A DNA stretch of 44,140 bases, taken from assembly GCA_030625085.1 (NCBI GenBank), contig DAOURK010000022.1, positions 1 through 44,140 of the forward strand. The letters run 5' to 3'. This stretch comes from Pseudomonadota bacterium. GTDB lineage: Bacteria > SZUA-182 > DTGQ01. The notes below the pieces were generated by a model. The model was not told the origin of the DNA, did not search any database, and worked only from the letters and a program-made list of their open reading frames with translations. Of this stretch, positions 33,563 to 43,027 are shown one piece after another (position 1 is the stretch's first letter; each line of letters opens with the position of its first letter). The translations under genes and the position numbers were made by a program.

Positions 33563-34387
33563 CTAACCTGAAATCTCCATATGTATATCAACGGATTGAA
33601 CTGTATGGGTCAAGGCACCTACAGAAATCAAATCCACGCCGGTCTCAGCAATTTTGCGAATATTCTCCAGGCGAATCCTCCCCGATGCCTCAGTTAAACA
33701 TCTATGATCGATCAATTTTACCGCCTCATGCAATTGTTTTACATTCATATTGTCAAGTAAGATGCAATCCACTCCCACAGCCAAACATTCATCGATTTGA
33801 TCCAAAGATTCAATCTCCACCTCAACCTTCAGTAAATGAGAAACGAATCGTCTGGCTGATTGCACTGCCTGCTTGATCCCGCCTGCTATTTGGAGATGAT
33901 TATCTTTGATCAAAATCCCATCACTTAAACCAAACCGATGATTTCGCCCTCCTCCGCATCGAACCGCATACTTTTCTAAATCACGAAGACCCGGAGTAGT
34001 TTTTCTGGTATCTATCACCTGTGCCGATGTCCCTCGGATCAACTCCACGTAATGAAACGTCTGAGTAGCAATACCCGAAAGGCGCTGCAAAAAATTTAAA
34101 GCAACACGCTCTGCAGTTAACAATTTGCCGGCTGATCCGGTAACCAGGGCTAATACCTTCTCAGCCTTCACTTTTTCTCCATCTGCAACTTCAGCATGAA
34201 ATTGGATGTCAGGATCAAGTAAGTGGAAGACCCTGCCCGCCACCTCAAGGCCACAAACTACCAACTCCTCTTGAGCCTGAATAATTCCTTCTGCCTCCAG
34301 GTTTTTATCCACTATACTTTCAGTGGTAACGTCACCATGGCCAATATCTTCCTGTAAAGCCAAAAGAATAATTTGATCGTGCAACAT
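33563..34387 (-). CDS. nadC: Nicotinate-nucleotide pyrophosphorylase (carboxylating)
   Basis: NadC joins quinolinate and PRPP to form nicotinate mononucleotide with loss of CO2, in NAD synthesis. The 274-residue length is normal. Landmarks are ALQEDIGHGDVTTES at the N-terminus, the substrate site DTRKTTPGLRDLEKYAVRCGGGRNHRFGLSDGILIKDNH, and late EIESLDQIDECLAVGVDCILLDN. NadA and NadB are not in the window. It lies 212 bp upstream of birA in the same direction. A nested miniature element separates it from valS. Confidence 0.95.
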   Translation of the reverse strand: MLHDQIILLALQEDIGHGDVTTESIVDKNLEAEGIIQAQEELVVCGLEVAGRVFHLLDPDIQFHAEVADGEKVKAEKVLALVTGSAGKLLTAERVALNFLQRLSGIATQTFHYVELIRGTSAQVIDTRKTTPGLRDLEKYAVRCGGGRNHRFGLSDGILIKDNHLQIAGGIKQAVQSARRFVSHLLKVEVEIESLDQIDECLAVGVDCILLDNMNVKQLHEAVKLIDHRCLTEASGRIRLENIRKIAETGVDLISVGALTHTVQSVDIHMEISG

Positions 34388-34400
34388 TCAAGCTATCCTT

Positions 34401-34543
34401 GATGGTGTCGTAAAAAGTCCTTTTTGGTAAATTCGTCATTTCGACCTCAGGGAGAAATCTTATGTTTTTCAGCATCTTGTGCGTTAAAGATTTCTCACAT
34501 CCGTTCGAAATGACAACTTAATGAGACTTTTTACGAATTCATC
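34401..34543. repeat. Nested miniature element: family A ends around a CATTTCGA module
   Basis: The 143-bp element has the family A ends GATGGTGTCGTAAAAAGTC (34401-34419) and inverted GACTTTTTACGAATTCATC (34525-34543). Inside is a different inverted-repeat module with GTCATTTCGA, GGGAGAAATCTT, AGATTTCTC and TCGAAATGAC. The same inner module occurs at 40829-40905 inside unrelated outer ends. Confidence 0.75.
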
Positions 34544-34547
34544 ATCC

Positions 34548-37238
34548 TTAATTTTCCTCAGAAATTAATTTAAGATTTTGCTGTAGCTTCAGTTTCTGGG
34601 TATTCAAAAGATCCACAGTCTGCCGTTCTTTTTCAACAATGTGAGGAGGTGCTTTTTTCATAAAATCTTCATTTCCCAGTTTCTTATTTAGAAAAACCAG
34701 TTTCTCATCGATTTTACTTATTTTACGCTGTAATTTCTTTTTTTCTTCCTGAGAATCAATTATAGCCCAGGAATCATTTGCCCCACGTACATAAATTTCT
34801 ATATCCCGAACAACCGCAGAAAGTGAGTTTTTCGGTTTTTCCAGATCAAGAGAAATCTCGATATTCTGGCAACTAGTCGAATCCTTAATATAATCTTGAT
34901 AAAAAGAGAACATCTCTATTTGCTCTTTTTTCAAAGGCTTGATTGAAAGATCCACCTTAATCTTGGGATGAAGATTTATATCAGCGCGGATATTTCGAAC
35001 CCCCCGACTCACATCCATAATCAAGGCCATTTCCTCTTCTACTTCTGCATCCTCGCGTGCGGGATCAAAAACCGGCCAAACGTCAGTCATAATAGAGGGT
35101 TTCTCGTTCTTTTCATCCTTTAGCTCCAGAGAAGGTAATTTTTGCCAAATCTCCTCAGTAATAAAAGGCATAATGGGATGTAAAAGCACCATAGTATCCC
35201 GAAGAACACGAATCAATACAAATTGAGCAGTTGCTTTGGATTGCGGATCAGTTTTAGAAAAAAGCCTTCCCTTAACCCGTTCGATGTACCAGTCACAAAA
35301 CTCGTGCCATAAAAATTGGTAGATAGCGTCGGCAGATTCGTTAAATTTATAATCCCCCAAGGATTGATCTACCTTTTTAACCAGATAATTAGCCCGACTG
35401 ATAATCCATCGATCAGCCGGGTCCAACTTTAAATCAATGCCCTCCGGTTCAAAATCGGCAATATTCATCAAAACAAACCGAGAAGCATTCCATATTTTAT
35501 TGCAGAAATGCCTATCCCCCTCAATGCGTTTTTCAGACAGACAAATATCTCTTCCCTGGGAAGCCAAGGCAGTAAGGGTAAATCGAAAGGGATCTGTGCC
35601 ATATTTATCAATCATAACCAATGGATCAATAACATTTCCACGTGATTTACTCATCTTATGGCCATGTTCATCTCTAATGAGCGCATGGATATAGACATCC
35701 GAGAAAGGAACTTTTCCGGTAAATTTTAAACCCATCATAATCATTCTTGCTACCCAGAAAAAAAGAATATCAAATCCGGTGACCATGGTTGAAGTGGGAT
35801 AAAAAAGCTCCATCTCCTTGGTTTGTTCAGGCCAGCCCATAGTAGAAAAGGGCCAGAGTGCGGAACTGAACCAGGTATCCAAAACGTCAGTTTCCTGCTC
35901 AATCTTGGTGCTCTGACAGTATTGACAAGTTGTAGGGTCTTCTTTCGCTACGGTAATTTTATGGCAATCAAGGCAATGCCAAGCAGGGATTCTGTGCCCC
36001 CACCAGATTTGACGAGATATACACCAATCCCGAATATTGTTCATCCATTCAAAATAGGTATTTTCCCAGTGGGAAGGAATAAAGCGAATCTTTCCAGTCT
36101 TCACCACTTCAATAGCAGGTTTGGCCAAAGACTTCATACTAAGAAACCATTGCCTGGAAACGAGCGGTTCAATAATGGTTTTACAACGATAGCAGTGACC
36201 GACAGCATGTTGGTATGGTTCCCTTTTGGCTAAAAAGCCCAAAGCATCTAAGTCCTTGAGCACTTTTTTTCGACAGGAGAACCGATCCATGCCCTGATAT
36301 TTTCCGGCTTCCTCGGTCATATTTCCCTGTTCATTGATTATTTTAATCATCTGCAACTTATGTTGATTTCCCATTTCAAAATCATTAGGGTCATGAGCAG
36401 GAGTCACTTTCACTGCACCGGTTCCAAATTGTGGGTCAACGAGCAAGTCGGCAATAATGGGGATTTCCCTACCCATTAATGGTAAAAGCACAGTTTTACC
36501 GATTAAATCCCGATAGCGTTCGTCCTCCGGATGAACTGCCACTGCTGTATCTCCAAGCATGGTTTCAGGGCGAGTGGTGGCTACTACAATAAATTGCTCT
36601 TTTTGGGGGAGAAGAGGATAGTTGAAGTAATAAAGTTGCCCTTTAAGCTCTTCGTAATTTACCTCTAGATCAGAAAGCGCAGTTTGGCACCTGGGGCACC
36701 AATTAATCATATAATCGCCTTTATAAATTAATCCCTCCTCATACAAGCGCACAAATACTTCCCGAACAGCCCGGGATAAGCCTTCGTCCATGGTAAACCG
36801 CTCTCGATGCCAGTCGCAAGATGCGCCCAACCTTTTTAACTGCTCAACAATTCTACCACCGGATTTTTTTTTCCATTGCCAAACCCTTTCTACAAAAGCC
36901 TCTAACCCCAAATCTTCCTTTCGTAATCCTTCAGCGGCAAGTTGGCGCTCAATTACATTCTGGGTAGCAATGCCGGCGTGATCAATACCGAATTGCCAGA
37001 GGGTATTTTTCCCCTGAAGACGATTCCATCTAATGAGTATATCCTGCAAGGTATTGTTTAAAGCATGTCCAACATGCAAAGATCCTGTAATATTGGGTGG
37101 AGGTATTACAATTGAGTAAGTATCTTTATTTGATCCATTTATATCAGCCTTGAAAAAACCATTCTTCTCCCAAAAAGAAAACCATTTCCCTTCGATTTCT
37201 TGAGGATTATATGCTTTTGATAACAAATCACTACCCAT
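34548..37238 (-). CDS. valS: Valyl-tRNA synthetase
   Basis: ValS is a class Ia aminoacyl-tRNA synthetase. The 896 residues include the HIGH-type motif HVGH (55-58) in PPPNITGSLHVGHAL and KMSKS at 528-532. An editing domain (GDTAVAVHPEDERY and GTGAVKVTPAHDPNDFE) and cysteine pairs that may bind zinc (CPRC near 185, CLDC and CQYC near 420-440) are also present. A helical anticodon-binding domain follows. The C-terminal coiled coil (about 835-896, DSQEEKKKLQRKISKIDEK) is the usual valyl-specific arm. It lies 24 bp after a response regulator gene and ends 5 bp from a nested miniature element. No T-box leader is seen in the short upstream gap. Confidence 0.97.
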   Translation of the reverse strand: MGSDLLSKAYNPQEIEGKWFSFWEKNGFFKADINGSNKDTYSIVIPPPNITGSLHVGHALNNTLQDILIRWNRLQGKNTLWQFGIDHAGIATQNVIERQLAAEGLRKEDLGLEAFVERVWQWKKKSGGRIVEQLKRLGASCDWHRERFTMDEGLSRAVREVFVRLYEEGLIYKGDYMINWCPRCQTALSDLEVNYEELKGQLYYFNYPLLPQKEQFIVVATTRPETMLGDTAVAVHPEDERYRDLIGKTVLLPLMGREIPIIADLLVDPQFGTGAVKVTPAHDPNDFEMGNQHKLQMIKIINEQGNMTEEAGKYQGMDRFSCRKKVLKDLDALGFLAKREPYQHAVGHCYRCKTIIEPLVSRQWFLSMKSLAKPAIEVVKTGKIRFIPSHWENTYFEWMNNIRDWCISRQIWWGHRIPAWHCLDCHKITVAKEDPTTCQYCQSTKIEQETDVLDTWFSSALWPFSTMGWPEQTKEMELFYPTSTMVTGFDILFFWVARMIMMGLKFTGKVPFSDVYIHALIRDEHGHKMSKSRGNVIDPLVMIDKYGTDPFRFTLTALASQGRDICLSEKRIEGDRHFCNKIWNASRFVLMNIADFEPEGIDLKLDPADRWIISRANYLVKKVDQSLGDYKFNESADAIYQFLWHEFCDWYIERVKGRLFSKTDPQSKATAQFVLIRVLRDTMVLLHPIMPFITEEIWQKLPSLELKDEKNEKPSIMTDVWPVFDPAREDAEVEEEMALIMDVSRGVRNIRADINLHPKIKVDLSIKPLKKEQIEMFSFYQDYIKDSTSCQNIEISLDLEKPKNSLSAVVRDIEIYVRGANDSWAIIDSQEEKKKLQRKISKIDEKLVFLNKKLGNEDFMKKAPPHIVEKERQTVDLLNTQKLKLQQNLKLISEEN

Positions 37239-37262
37239 AGAAATTTTATCTCCTTACCAGGG

Positions 37263-37973
37263 TTATTTCCCGTTCTTAATCCGATCAATTTCTCGCTGAA
37301 TCATTATTTTTGCTTGCTCAGGGACAACCTTCCTGACAGTATTCTGAATAACATCTTTTGAATTCGTTATAACATGTTGAACAATTTCATTCTCATTCCT
37401 CTTAAACACTTCCTCAAAATGACGGATAAAACCATCCCCTTGAAAAAATTTTTCTATTCGCTCAACAATAATTTTCTCCAGACGGCCTTGAAAAATTTCC
37501 TCTATTTTCCCTTCTGCGATTTGACGAAGCCAGTTTTCCATATCAGGGATCATACTCAGGCGACTTTTATTAACTCCTCCCAATTTTGCGGCAGGATTAA
37601 AGCACTCATCTACCAGTCTGACCAAATCATAAGCATCGAAGGGCTTACCAAGAATTCTGTCTGCTCCATACTCCTGTAATTTTTCAAAAGAGTATTTATC
37701 CAACTCCCGCACTAATAGAATCACCGGCAGATGAACTAAAGAGGGATCACCTTTTAGTTTTTTACAAATATTTTTGCCGCCAACACCAGGCAAATCAAAA
37801 TCCAGCAATACCATGTTTGGGGAAATATTACGAACCTTTTCTAAGGTATCTTCTACAGAGGGTAAGTCAATATTGAGCGAGATAATTTGATATTCCGTAT
37901 CAGAAAAGGCCAATTCAACCACTTTCTGGATGGTAGGATTGGCATCTAACAATAAAATAATTTTTTGCGCCAT
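37263..37973 (-). CDS. Response regulator with C-terminal helical region
   Basis: This 236-residue protein has an N-terminal receiver domain (about 1-125) with Asp10, phosphoacceptor Asp58 in MVLLDFDLPG, and the conserved GKPFDAYDL. The C-terminal half (about 140-236) is an amphipathic helical segment (LEKIIVERIEKFFQGDGFIRHFEEVF). It has no recognised DNA-binding or enzymatic output domain. It may work through protein contacts or oligomerisation. It sits between a family 9 glycosyltransferase and valS, 24 bp before valS, so it is probably co-transcribed. The family is certain but the output is unknown. Confidence 0.8.
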   Translation of the reverse strand: MAQKIILLLDANPTIQKVVELAFSDTEYQIISLNIDLPSVEDTLEKVRNISPNMVLLDFDLPGVGGKNICKKLKGDPSLVHLPVILLVRELDKYSFEKLQEYGADRILGKPFDAYDLVRLVDECFNPAAKLGGVNKSRLSMIPDMENWLRQIAEGKIEEIFQGRLEKIIVERIEKFFQGDGFIRHFEEVFKRNENEIVQHVITNSKDVIQNTVRKVVPEQAKIMIQREIDRIKNGK

Positions 37974-38060
37974 CTTATTCTCTCTCCACTTTATATGCTA
38001 CTCAGCCAATATGATCAAATTTATACCTTCCTCCTCTAAAAAAACAAAACTGATCTATGA

Positions 38061-39104
38061 TTACACTAAAAATCTATGCGCCGCTTCCAGCACCCCGGAT
38101 ACCTCTATTTTATCCATACAATCCGGTTTATCTTTGGGGCACTTTCGATAATTACATGGAGAACAGGGGACCTTTGGCCAAAGAACTTCGTGCCCGCTCC
38201 CCCATGGATGCCGTACCCTGGGATCGGAGGGCCCAAATAAACCCACCACATGCTTACCTAAGGCTGCAGCTATATGCATTGGACCATTATCATGTCCAAT
38301 AAAAACATCTATGTCCTTCATCAAGGAAATTAATTGTGGTAGGGTGGAATGATAAAAAACATGCCCTTTGCCGTTTATAAGCTTGTTAATGCGCCCAACT
38401 CTTTGCCGATCCGAATCTGTATCTGAACCAGCCAAAATAATCTCCACCTTGTATTGCCGAACAAGACTATCTGCTAATTTAGCAAATTTGTCAACTGACC
38501 AGGAATTAGCCAGTCTATTAACTCCCGGATGAATTAATAATTTTTTTTTATTCTCATCGCCAAAATCATGAATCCCCTGTTGGGGATCATCTGCTTTGGC
38601 CACAAACAGCTTTAAATCCAGTGGATTTTCGCCACAATCAAACAAATCCTTAACCAAATCCAGATATGATAAAACTAGATGCCTCTTAACCGGCAACTCT
38701 TCCACTCTAATAGTATAAACTTTCCCTTTCCAACCCGGCAGACGATAACCGATTCTGAACTCGGCCCGACTCAAAAAACTAAGAAAACTACTTTGCCCCT
38801 CTCCCTGCAAGTCTACAATGAGATCATATCGATATCTTTTTATTTTTCTATATATACAAAAAGTTTCTCTTATCCCCTGCTTCTGATCAGTATCATAACA
38901 AGTAATAACTTCGTCAACGAATGGGCATCCAGTTAACAAATGAGAAAATTTTTCTTTCAGTAAAAAATCAATCTTTGCCTCGGGAAAACAATTGCGAAGT
39001 ACTCGAACTAAGGGAGTGGCTGATAAAATCTCAGCAACAGACCAAAATCGTATTACTAAAATATTTTTTATTTCCGATTTTCGTAAATCTTCCCAACTTC
39101 GCAT
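38061..39104 (-). CDS. Glycosyltransferase family 9 (heptosyltransferase-like)
   Basis: This 347-residue protein belongs to GT-B family 9, which adds ADP-heptose or similar sugars to the LPS core at the inner membrane. The N-terminal pattern ILVIRFWSVAEILSATPLVRVL replaces the usual GD with AE. The C-terminal donor-binding half has LLIHPGVNRLANSWSVDKFAKLAD and FIGHDNGPMHIAAALGKHVVGLFGPSDPRVRHPWG, then a cysteine cluster CSPCNYRKCPKDKPDC, as common in RfaF/RfaQ-like proteins. The exact sugar is unknown. It supports an LPS-containing outer membrane. It is first in the run with the response regulator and valS (87-bp gap). Confidence 0.85.
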   Translation of the reverse strand: MRSWEDLRKSEIKNILVIRFWSVAEILSATPLVRVLRNCFPEAKIDFLLKEKFSHLLTGCPFVDEVITCYDTDQKQGIRETFCIYRKIKRYRYDLIVDLQGEGQSSFLSFLSRAEFRIGYRLPGWKGKVYTIRVEELPVKRHLVLSYLDLVKDLFDCGENPLDLKLFVAKADDPQQGIHDFGDENKKKLLIHPGVNRLANSWSVDKFAKLADSLVRQYKVEIILAGSDTDSDRQRVGRINKLINGKGHVFYHSTLPQLISLMKDIDVFIGHDNGPMHIAAALGKHVVGLFGPSDPRVRHPWGSGHEVLWPKVPCSPCNYRKCPKDKPDCMDKIEVSGVLEAAHRFLV

Positions 39105-39720
39105 ATATTCTACTATCCATAATTAGCAAACCTGAAAAAGTTTCACATCACAGCCCATTGGTTAAAATCAAGCAGAAATAGTCTCTACCCAACCATTTCA
39201 AATCGATCATTTTGTATATAAGGTTTATATTTTTTTATGTCAGGTAAATCTTATCAACAATCCGGAAAAAAATCAACAATCAACCAAACCCGGCAGCCCT
39301 GACGTACATCTTTATCTTTGAAATATTGAGGGTCAATGGCTTATGATTAAAAAGTTTGCGAAAAATTTTTTTCAGATTGCCTGCCAGCCTTTGATATGAC
39401 AGCAACTAAAATCCATGCGCCAGGGCTGCAAACCCGGACAAACCCAGTAAATCCGGATTTTATTATTGACATGTTTGGCTAACATAACTTAGAATTAATA
39501 ATCCCTTTAAATATGTTTTTAAATATGTTTATGATTACTCTAAAAAATACCCTATAACAAAAAAACAAATTTGCCTTTATCTAAAGAACAAAAAGATGAC
39601 CTTGTTCTAATTACAACTGTTAATCTCAATGTCCGATACCCGGATTATAAGCACGGATTTTTCAAAAAATGTACAAAAGAATATACTCAAAGCAATATTG
39701 AGAATATAAGGAAATAAACA
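39105..39720. other. Intergenic region between divergent genes
   Basis: No supported gene lies in these 616 bp. It should contain the promoters of the family 9 glycosyltransferase (minus) and of the hydrolase (plus). AAGGA just before 39721 is a ribosome-binding site. No repeat of the window's families is seen here. Confidence 0.6.
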
Positions 39721-40731
39721 TTGAAAAAAAAATCAAATAACACCTCTCCTAAGTATATTATTCTTTTTCTCCTGATCGCTTTTGGACTAGGTGTTTTGGT
39801 TCAAAGTAAATTTAATCTTCGGCAGATTATCCGCAACGGCTTTGTTTCCAAAGATACTATGCAACGCCAGAAGCTGAAAAAAATCTTTAACATTCATAAA
39901 ATTCCTGCCTGGTCCGGGGTACAAATTAAAAAAGAAACCGAGCACCCAACCTACAACGAACAACTCATTGAATTCTTTGACCAGGAAAATAATATTCGCC
40001 TGTCTTCCTATTTGCTTATTCCTAAGTCAGCCAAATCTCAAAAACTACCGGCCGTCCTTTGTATTCACGGTCATCACTCTACCAAAGAAAATGTGGCCGG
40101 AATAACATCTTCCCCTTACAATATTAATTACGGCCATACCTTAGTTAATAATAACTATATTACTCTTATCCCGGATATTCGATACTCCCAGGATATATGG
40201 CGTATTGAGGACCCGATGGGATTAAATCTTTTGCTCTATGGCAAGTCTTTAGCCGAAGTAAGGATTAAGGATTTACTGCGATGCATTACTTATTTAAAAC
40301 ATCATGACCAAGTTGATCACGAGCAAATCGGGCTAATCGGCTGGTCAATGGGAGGAGGACTAGCCCTTTATCTTTCGGCTATTGATGAAAGAGTTAAACT
40401 TTCTTATATTAGTTGCTATTTTGGGACATATGAAAAAACCATCTTGGCTATGCGCCAGAGTACTGATAACTATATACCGGGTATAAAAAATTTTGGGGAA
40501 TTATATGATGTTGCAGCCTTAATTGCCCCTCGTCCACTTCTCATCGAGCATGGCACACCGGACAGAGAATTCCCTGCTGAAATAGCTAAGATGGCCTTTG
40601 AACATGTAAAGCATGCTTATTCGCAAAGAGGAGTGAAAGATAAGACAAAATTTGTTATCAGAAAGGGTGGCCATCGATTTTATGGCGACCAATTGCTTCC
40701 CTGGTTCAATCAATTTTTTCAGAATCACTAA
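39721..40731 (+). CDS. Membrane-anchored alpha/beta hydrolase (dienelactone hydrolase-like)
   Basis: This 336-residue protein begins at TTG with AAGGA upstream. An N-terminal membrane helix (about 12-30, IILFLLIAFGLGVLV) anchors an alpha/beta hydrolase domain. The nucleophile elbow is GWSMGGG with Ser209. LLIEHGTPDREFP carries the likely Asp, and GGHRFYG near the end carries the likely His. The N-terminal part of the domain (LPAVLCIHGHH) holds the oxyanion-hole strand. The overall pattern resembles dienelactone hydrolase and acetyl xylan esterase type enzymes. The substrate is unknown. It opens a plus-strand accessory region with a glycosyltransferase, so a role on a surface polysaccharide is possible. 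Confidence 0.75.
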   Translation: MKKKSNNTSPKYIILFLLIAFGLGVLVQSKFNLRQIIRNGFVSKDTMQRQKLKKIFNIHKIPAWSGVQIKKETEHPTYNEQLIEFFDQENNIRLSSYLLIPKSAKSQKLPAVLCIHGHHSTKENVAGITSSPYNINYGHTLVNNNYITLIPDIRYSQDIWRIEDPMGLNLLLYGKSLAEVRIKDLLRCITYLKHHDQVDHEQIGLIGWSMGGGLALYLSAIDERVKLSYISCYFGTYEKTILAMRQSTDNYIPGIKNFGELYDVAALIAPRPLLIEHGTPDREFPAEIAKMAFEHVKHAYSQRGVKDKTKFVIRKGGHRFYGDQLLPWFNQFFQNH

Positions 40732-40754
40732 CCAAAGATGCTTTTGTGAAAAAG

Positions 40755-40776
40755 CCTGAAAATCAGGATTTTCAGG
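40755..40776 (+). terminator. Hairpin after hydrolase gene
   Basis: The perfect arms CCTGAAAATC and GATTTTCAGG lie 24 bp after the hydrolase stop. Only a weak T-run follows (CCTTTT), so termination is plausible but not strong. Confidence 0.45.
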
Positions 40777-40799
40777 GAACATAACCTTTTAAACTTATT

Positions 40800-40937
40800 T
40801 AGTGCCTGAACGAAAACCCCTCTTTTTGTCATTTCGACTGAAAGGAGAAATCTTTGAACGGCAGTATTTCCAATGGCATAAGATTTCTCGCTCCGCTCGA
40901 AATGACAATTTTGGATAGTTTTCGTTCAGACACTATT
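40800..40937. repeat. Nested miniature element: CTGAACGAAAAC ends around a CATTTCGA module
   Basis: The outer ends AGTGCCTGAACGAAAAC (40800-40816) and inverted GTTTTCGTTCAGACACT surround an inner module. The module has GTCATTTCGA, GGAGAAATCTT, AGATTTCTCGCTCCGCTCGA and GAAATGAC, the same as in 34401-34543. It is about 138 bp and contains no coding frame. Confidence 0.75.
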
Positions 40938-41013
40938 TAATCCCAATTTTATAAATATAACTGCTAAATCAGAAAATTCGGCCATATCCTGGATTAATAT
41001 TTTAATTAATTCT

Positions 41014-41058
41014 AAATTAGATTGACTTAAATTAGATTGACTCAAATTAGATTGACTC
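41014..41058. repeat. 15-bp tandem repeat, three units
   Basis: AAATTAGATTGACTT and then AAATTAGATTGACTC twice stand in direct tandem, followed by a partial AAGTTA. It lies in the gap before the flippase remnant. Confidence 0.7.
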
Positions 41059-41101
41059 AAGTTAATAATATCAGATCTTGGTCAACATGCGGGCCTGATC
41101 A

Positions 41102-41251
41102 GCATTCTTTTACGAGTAAAAGCGCTGACACCAGAAGAGATCGGATTTATAAGCATCTCAACCTCAATATCAGCTATATTTGTATATTTTGTCAGTGTTG
41201 GTTTTCCAAATGCAGTAATAAAATTTTATCCTACCTTTGAGAATGGGTTTT
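41102..41251 (+). pseudogene. N-terminal remnant of an oligosaccharide flippase (Wzx/MATE-like)
   Basis: In this frame the translation is ILLRVKALTPEEIGFISIST followed by a hydrophobic helix and VGFPNAVIKFYPTFENGF, then TAG. The pattern LTPEEIGFISIS resembles the first helices of polysaccharide flippases and polymer exporters of the MOP superfamily. About 90% of such a protein (normally over 400 residues) is absent. What follows (41280-41430) is an unassigned short frame ending NAWAKKLIF that I cannot link to the same family. It is best read as a decayed surface-polysaccharide gene just before an intact glycosyltransferase. Confidence 0.5.
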
Positions 41252-41506
41252 AGAAAAAAACATCAGCTATTACGCTCTCGCAGCTTAAGATTTTATTTGA
41301 AGTGGTTTTACCAATAAGAAACTATGATACTGAAGATGGTATAGATCTAGTGCAATGGAGACAAAAGAAAAATCATTTAGCTTATCTTTCTCATAAAAAA
41401 AATGCTTGGGCCAAAAAATTAATATTTTAACGTTAATTTAAATGTCGCTGTAAGGTTAATACTTTGCTCAGAAATATACTTTGAAATGAAACCTATAAAA
41501 TAAAAA

Positions 41507-42559
41507 ATGAAGAATTCTATTCTTTTTGTATATTTAACAAAATCCACTTTCATCGAAAAAGATATCCGTCTTCTTCAAGAGGATTATCAACTTAATGAAT
41601 ATTCATTTAATCCGGTTAAAAGAGCATATTTACCTCTTTTCTTATTTCATCAGTTTATCACGCTCTTATTCACACTTCACAAATATCAGGTTATCATCTG
41701 CCGATTCGCCGGATACCACTCATTGATACCTGCTTTTTTGGCAAAAATATTTAATAAGAAATTTATAGTAATTTCAGGAGGTACTGATTGTGTCGCCTTT
41801 CCATCAATAAAATACGGCAACTTTCAGAACAAACCCTATGCCTGGTTTACAAAACACAGTTTTCGACTTGCCAGCCATATTGCACCGGTCTATAAGTCTT
41901 TGATGATATCCGATTATACATATTATCAGGGAGATTTTCCAAAACAAGGGTGTCTATTCCACGATCCAAAGATTCATACACCTTTTACTGAAATCTATAA
42001 TGGATATGATCCTGATTTCTGGAAACTAAGTTGTTCAAAAGAACCTTTTAGTTTTATTACTGTAGCTTTAGGTCTTCATGAAAATCGAAGAAGAATTCTT
42101 AAAGGAATAGATTTGATATTGGTTATTGCTCCATATTTTCCGCAGTGTATATTTTACATCATTGGTAGCGAGCACGCAAATCCCCCCCCAACACCCCAGA
42201 ATGTAAAAGTTATTCCAGCAATTCCCAATAAAGACTTAAGATCTCTTTACTCTAAATCACAATATTATCTGCAACTTTCTATATCCGAAGGTTTCCCAAA
42301 TTCCCTGTGTGAAGCTATGTTGTGCCAATGTGTACCTATTGTTTCGAATGTGAGTTCAATGCCCTTTATTGTAAAGGATGTTGGATTCATCCTTTATAAA
42401 AAAGATGTTCATGAGTTAAAACTACTCATGAATAGGGTTTTACAAGCGGATACCCAGCAATTAGGCATAAAAGCCCGAAAGCGAATTGCAGAAAATTTTA
42501 CTGAAGGGATCCGCAAAAAAAAACTATTAAATATGATTAGATTATTAAGAATATTATAG
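41507..42559 (+). CDS. Glycosyltransferase family 4-like
   Basis: This 350-residue protein is a GT-B glycosyltransferase of the family 4 type. The N-terminal half has the Rossmann-like ILFVYLTKSTFIEKD start and the FIVISGGTDCVAFPS strand. The C-terminal half has the donor-sugar pattern LKGIDLILVIAPYFPQCIFYIIGSE, then LSISEGFPNSLCEAMLCQCVPIVSN with the conserved Glu-x7-Glu type site. A surface polysaccharide role is likely from the neighbouring flippase remnant and hydrolase. The sugar and acceptor are unknown. Its end is immediately followed by a decayed transposase fragment, so the locus appears disrupted. Confidence 0.8.
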   Translation: MKNSILFVYLTKSTFIEKDIRLLQEDYQLNEYSFNPVKRAYLPLFLFHQFITLLFTLHKYQVIICRFAGYHSLIPAFLAKIFNKKFIVISGGTDCVAFPSIKYGNFQNKPYAWFTKHSFRLASHIAPVYKSLMISDYTYYQGDFPKQGCLFHDPKIHTPFTEIYNGYDPDFWKLSCSKEPFSFITVALGLHENRRRILKGIDLILVIAPYFPQCIFYIIGSEHANPPPTPQNVKVIPAIPNKDLRSLYSKSQYYLQLSISEGFPNSLCEAMLCQCVPIVSNVSSMPFIVKDVGFILYKKDVHELKLLMNRVLQADTQQLGIKARKRIAENFTEGIRKKKLLNMIRLLRIL

Positions 42560-42561
42560 CT

Positions 42562-42948
42562 CAATGGATATCATCTTCTACTAAAGCACGCCATGTTGTG
42601 AAAAAGTATGCTCGCCGCTGGTTAGTTGAGCAGGAGATCGTCGAGCAAATCGCCTTCTTCAACCTTAACCATCCCTCATCCTACATGGTTGTAAAGGTAG
42701 ATTTTGATCTTGCTATTTCACTGCCGTCTCACAACCTCTACCGTTTGATAGCCAAAGGACTTTCCGTCTTTGAAAATTGTACAGTCTCAACTTTATCAAG
42801 AAAATTTCTTAAAAACGGTGCAACAATTAAAATCAAAGGAGATAAAATAGCTGTACATATCAAGAAAAAAAACACGCCTCCCGTTCGTATTCGAAGCCTC
42901 TTGGATGAGGAAAACTACTCAATTTTCTTGGATGTGGATGGGGCTTAA
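42562..42948 (+). pseudogene. C-terminal fragment of a DDE transposase
   Basis: The frame begins with no proper start (ARHVVKKYARRWLVEQEIVEQIAFF) and runs through MVVKVDFDLAISLPSHNLYRLIAKGLSVF, a typical transposase C-terminus, to TAA after DVDGA. The N-terminal and central catalytic parts are missing. Which IS family it came from is not certain. The fragment abuts the glycosyltransferase gene. Confidence 0.6.
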
Positions 42949-43027
42949 GATAAAATTTACTTCAGGTACGTCTTCCTGCGATCCCCTAATTATCGTTATA
43001 AAAATCCATGAAGAGGGAAAAAACTAA

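Larger units (their letters stand above)
40732..41506. other. Gap between hydrolase and glycosyltransferase
   Basis: Besides the hairpin, the nested element, the tandem repeat and the flippase remnant listed separately, a short frame at about 41289-41430 (ending NAWAKKLIF, TAA) may be another decayed gene. I cannot assign it. Confidence 0.5.

Noticed and set aside
33466-33876. A 136-codon frame on the plus strand.
   Set aside because: It is antisense to nadC, a certain gene. It has no domain of its own.
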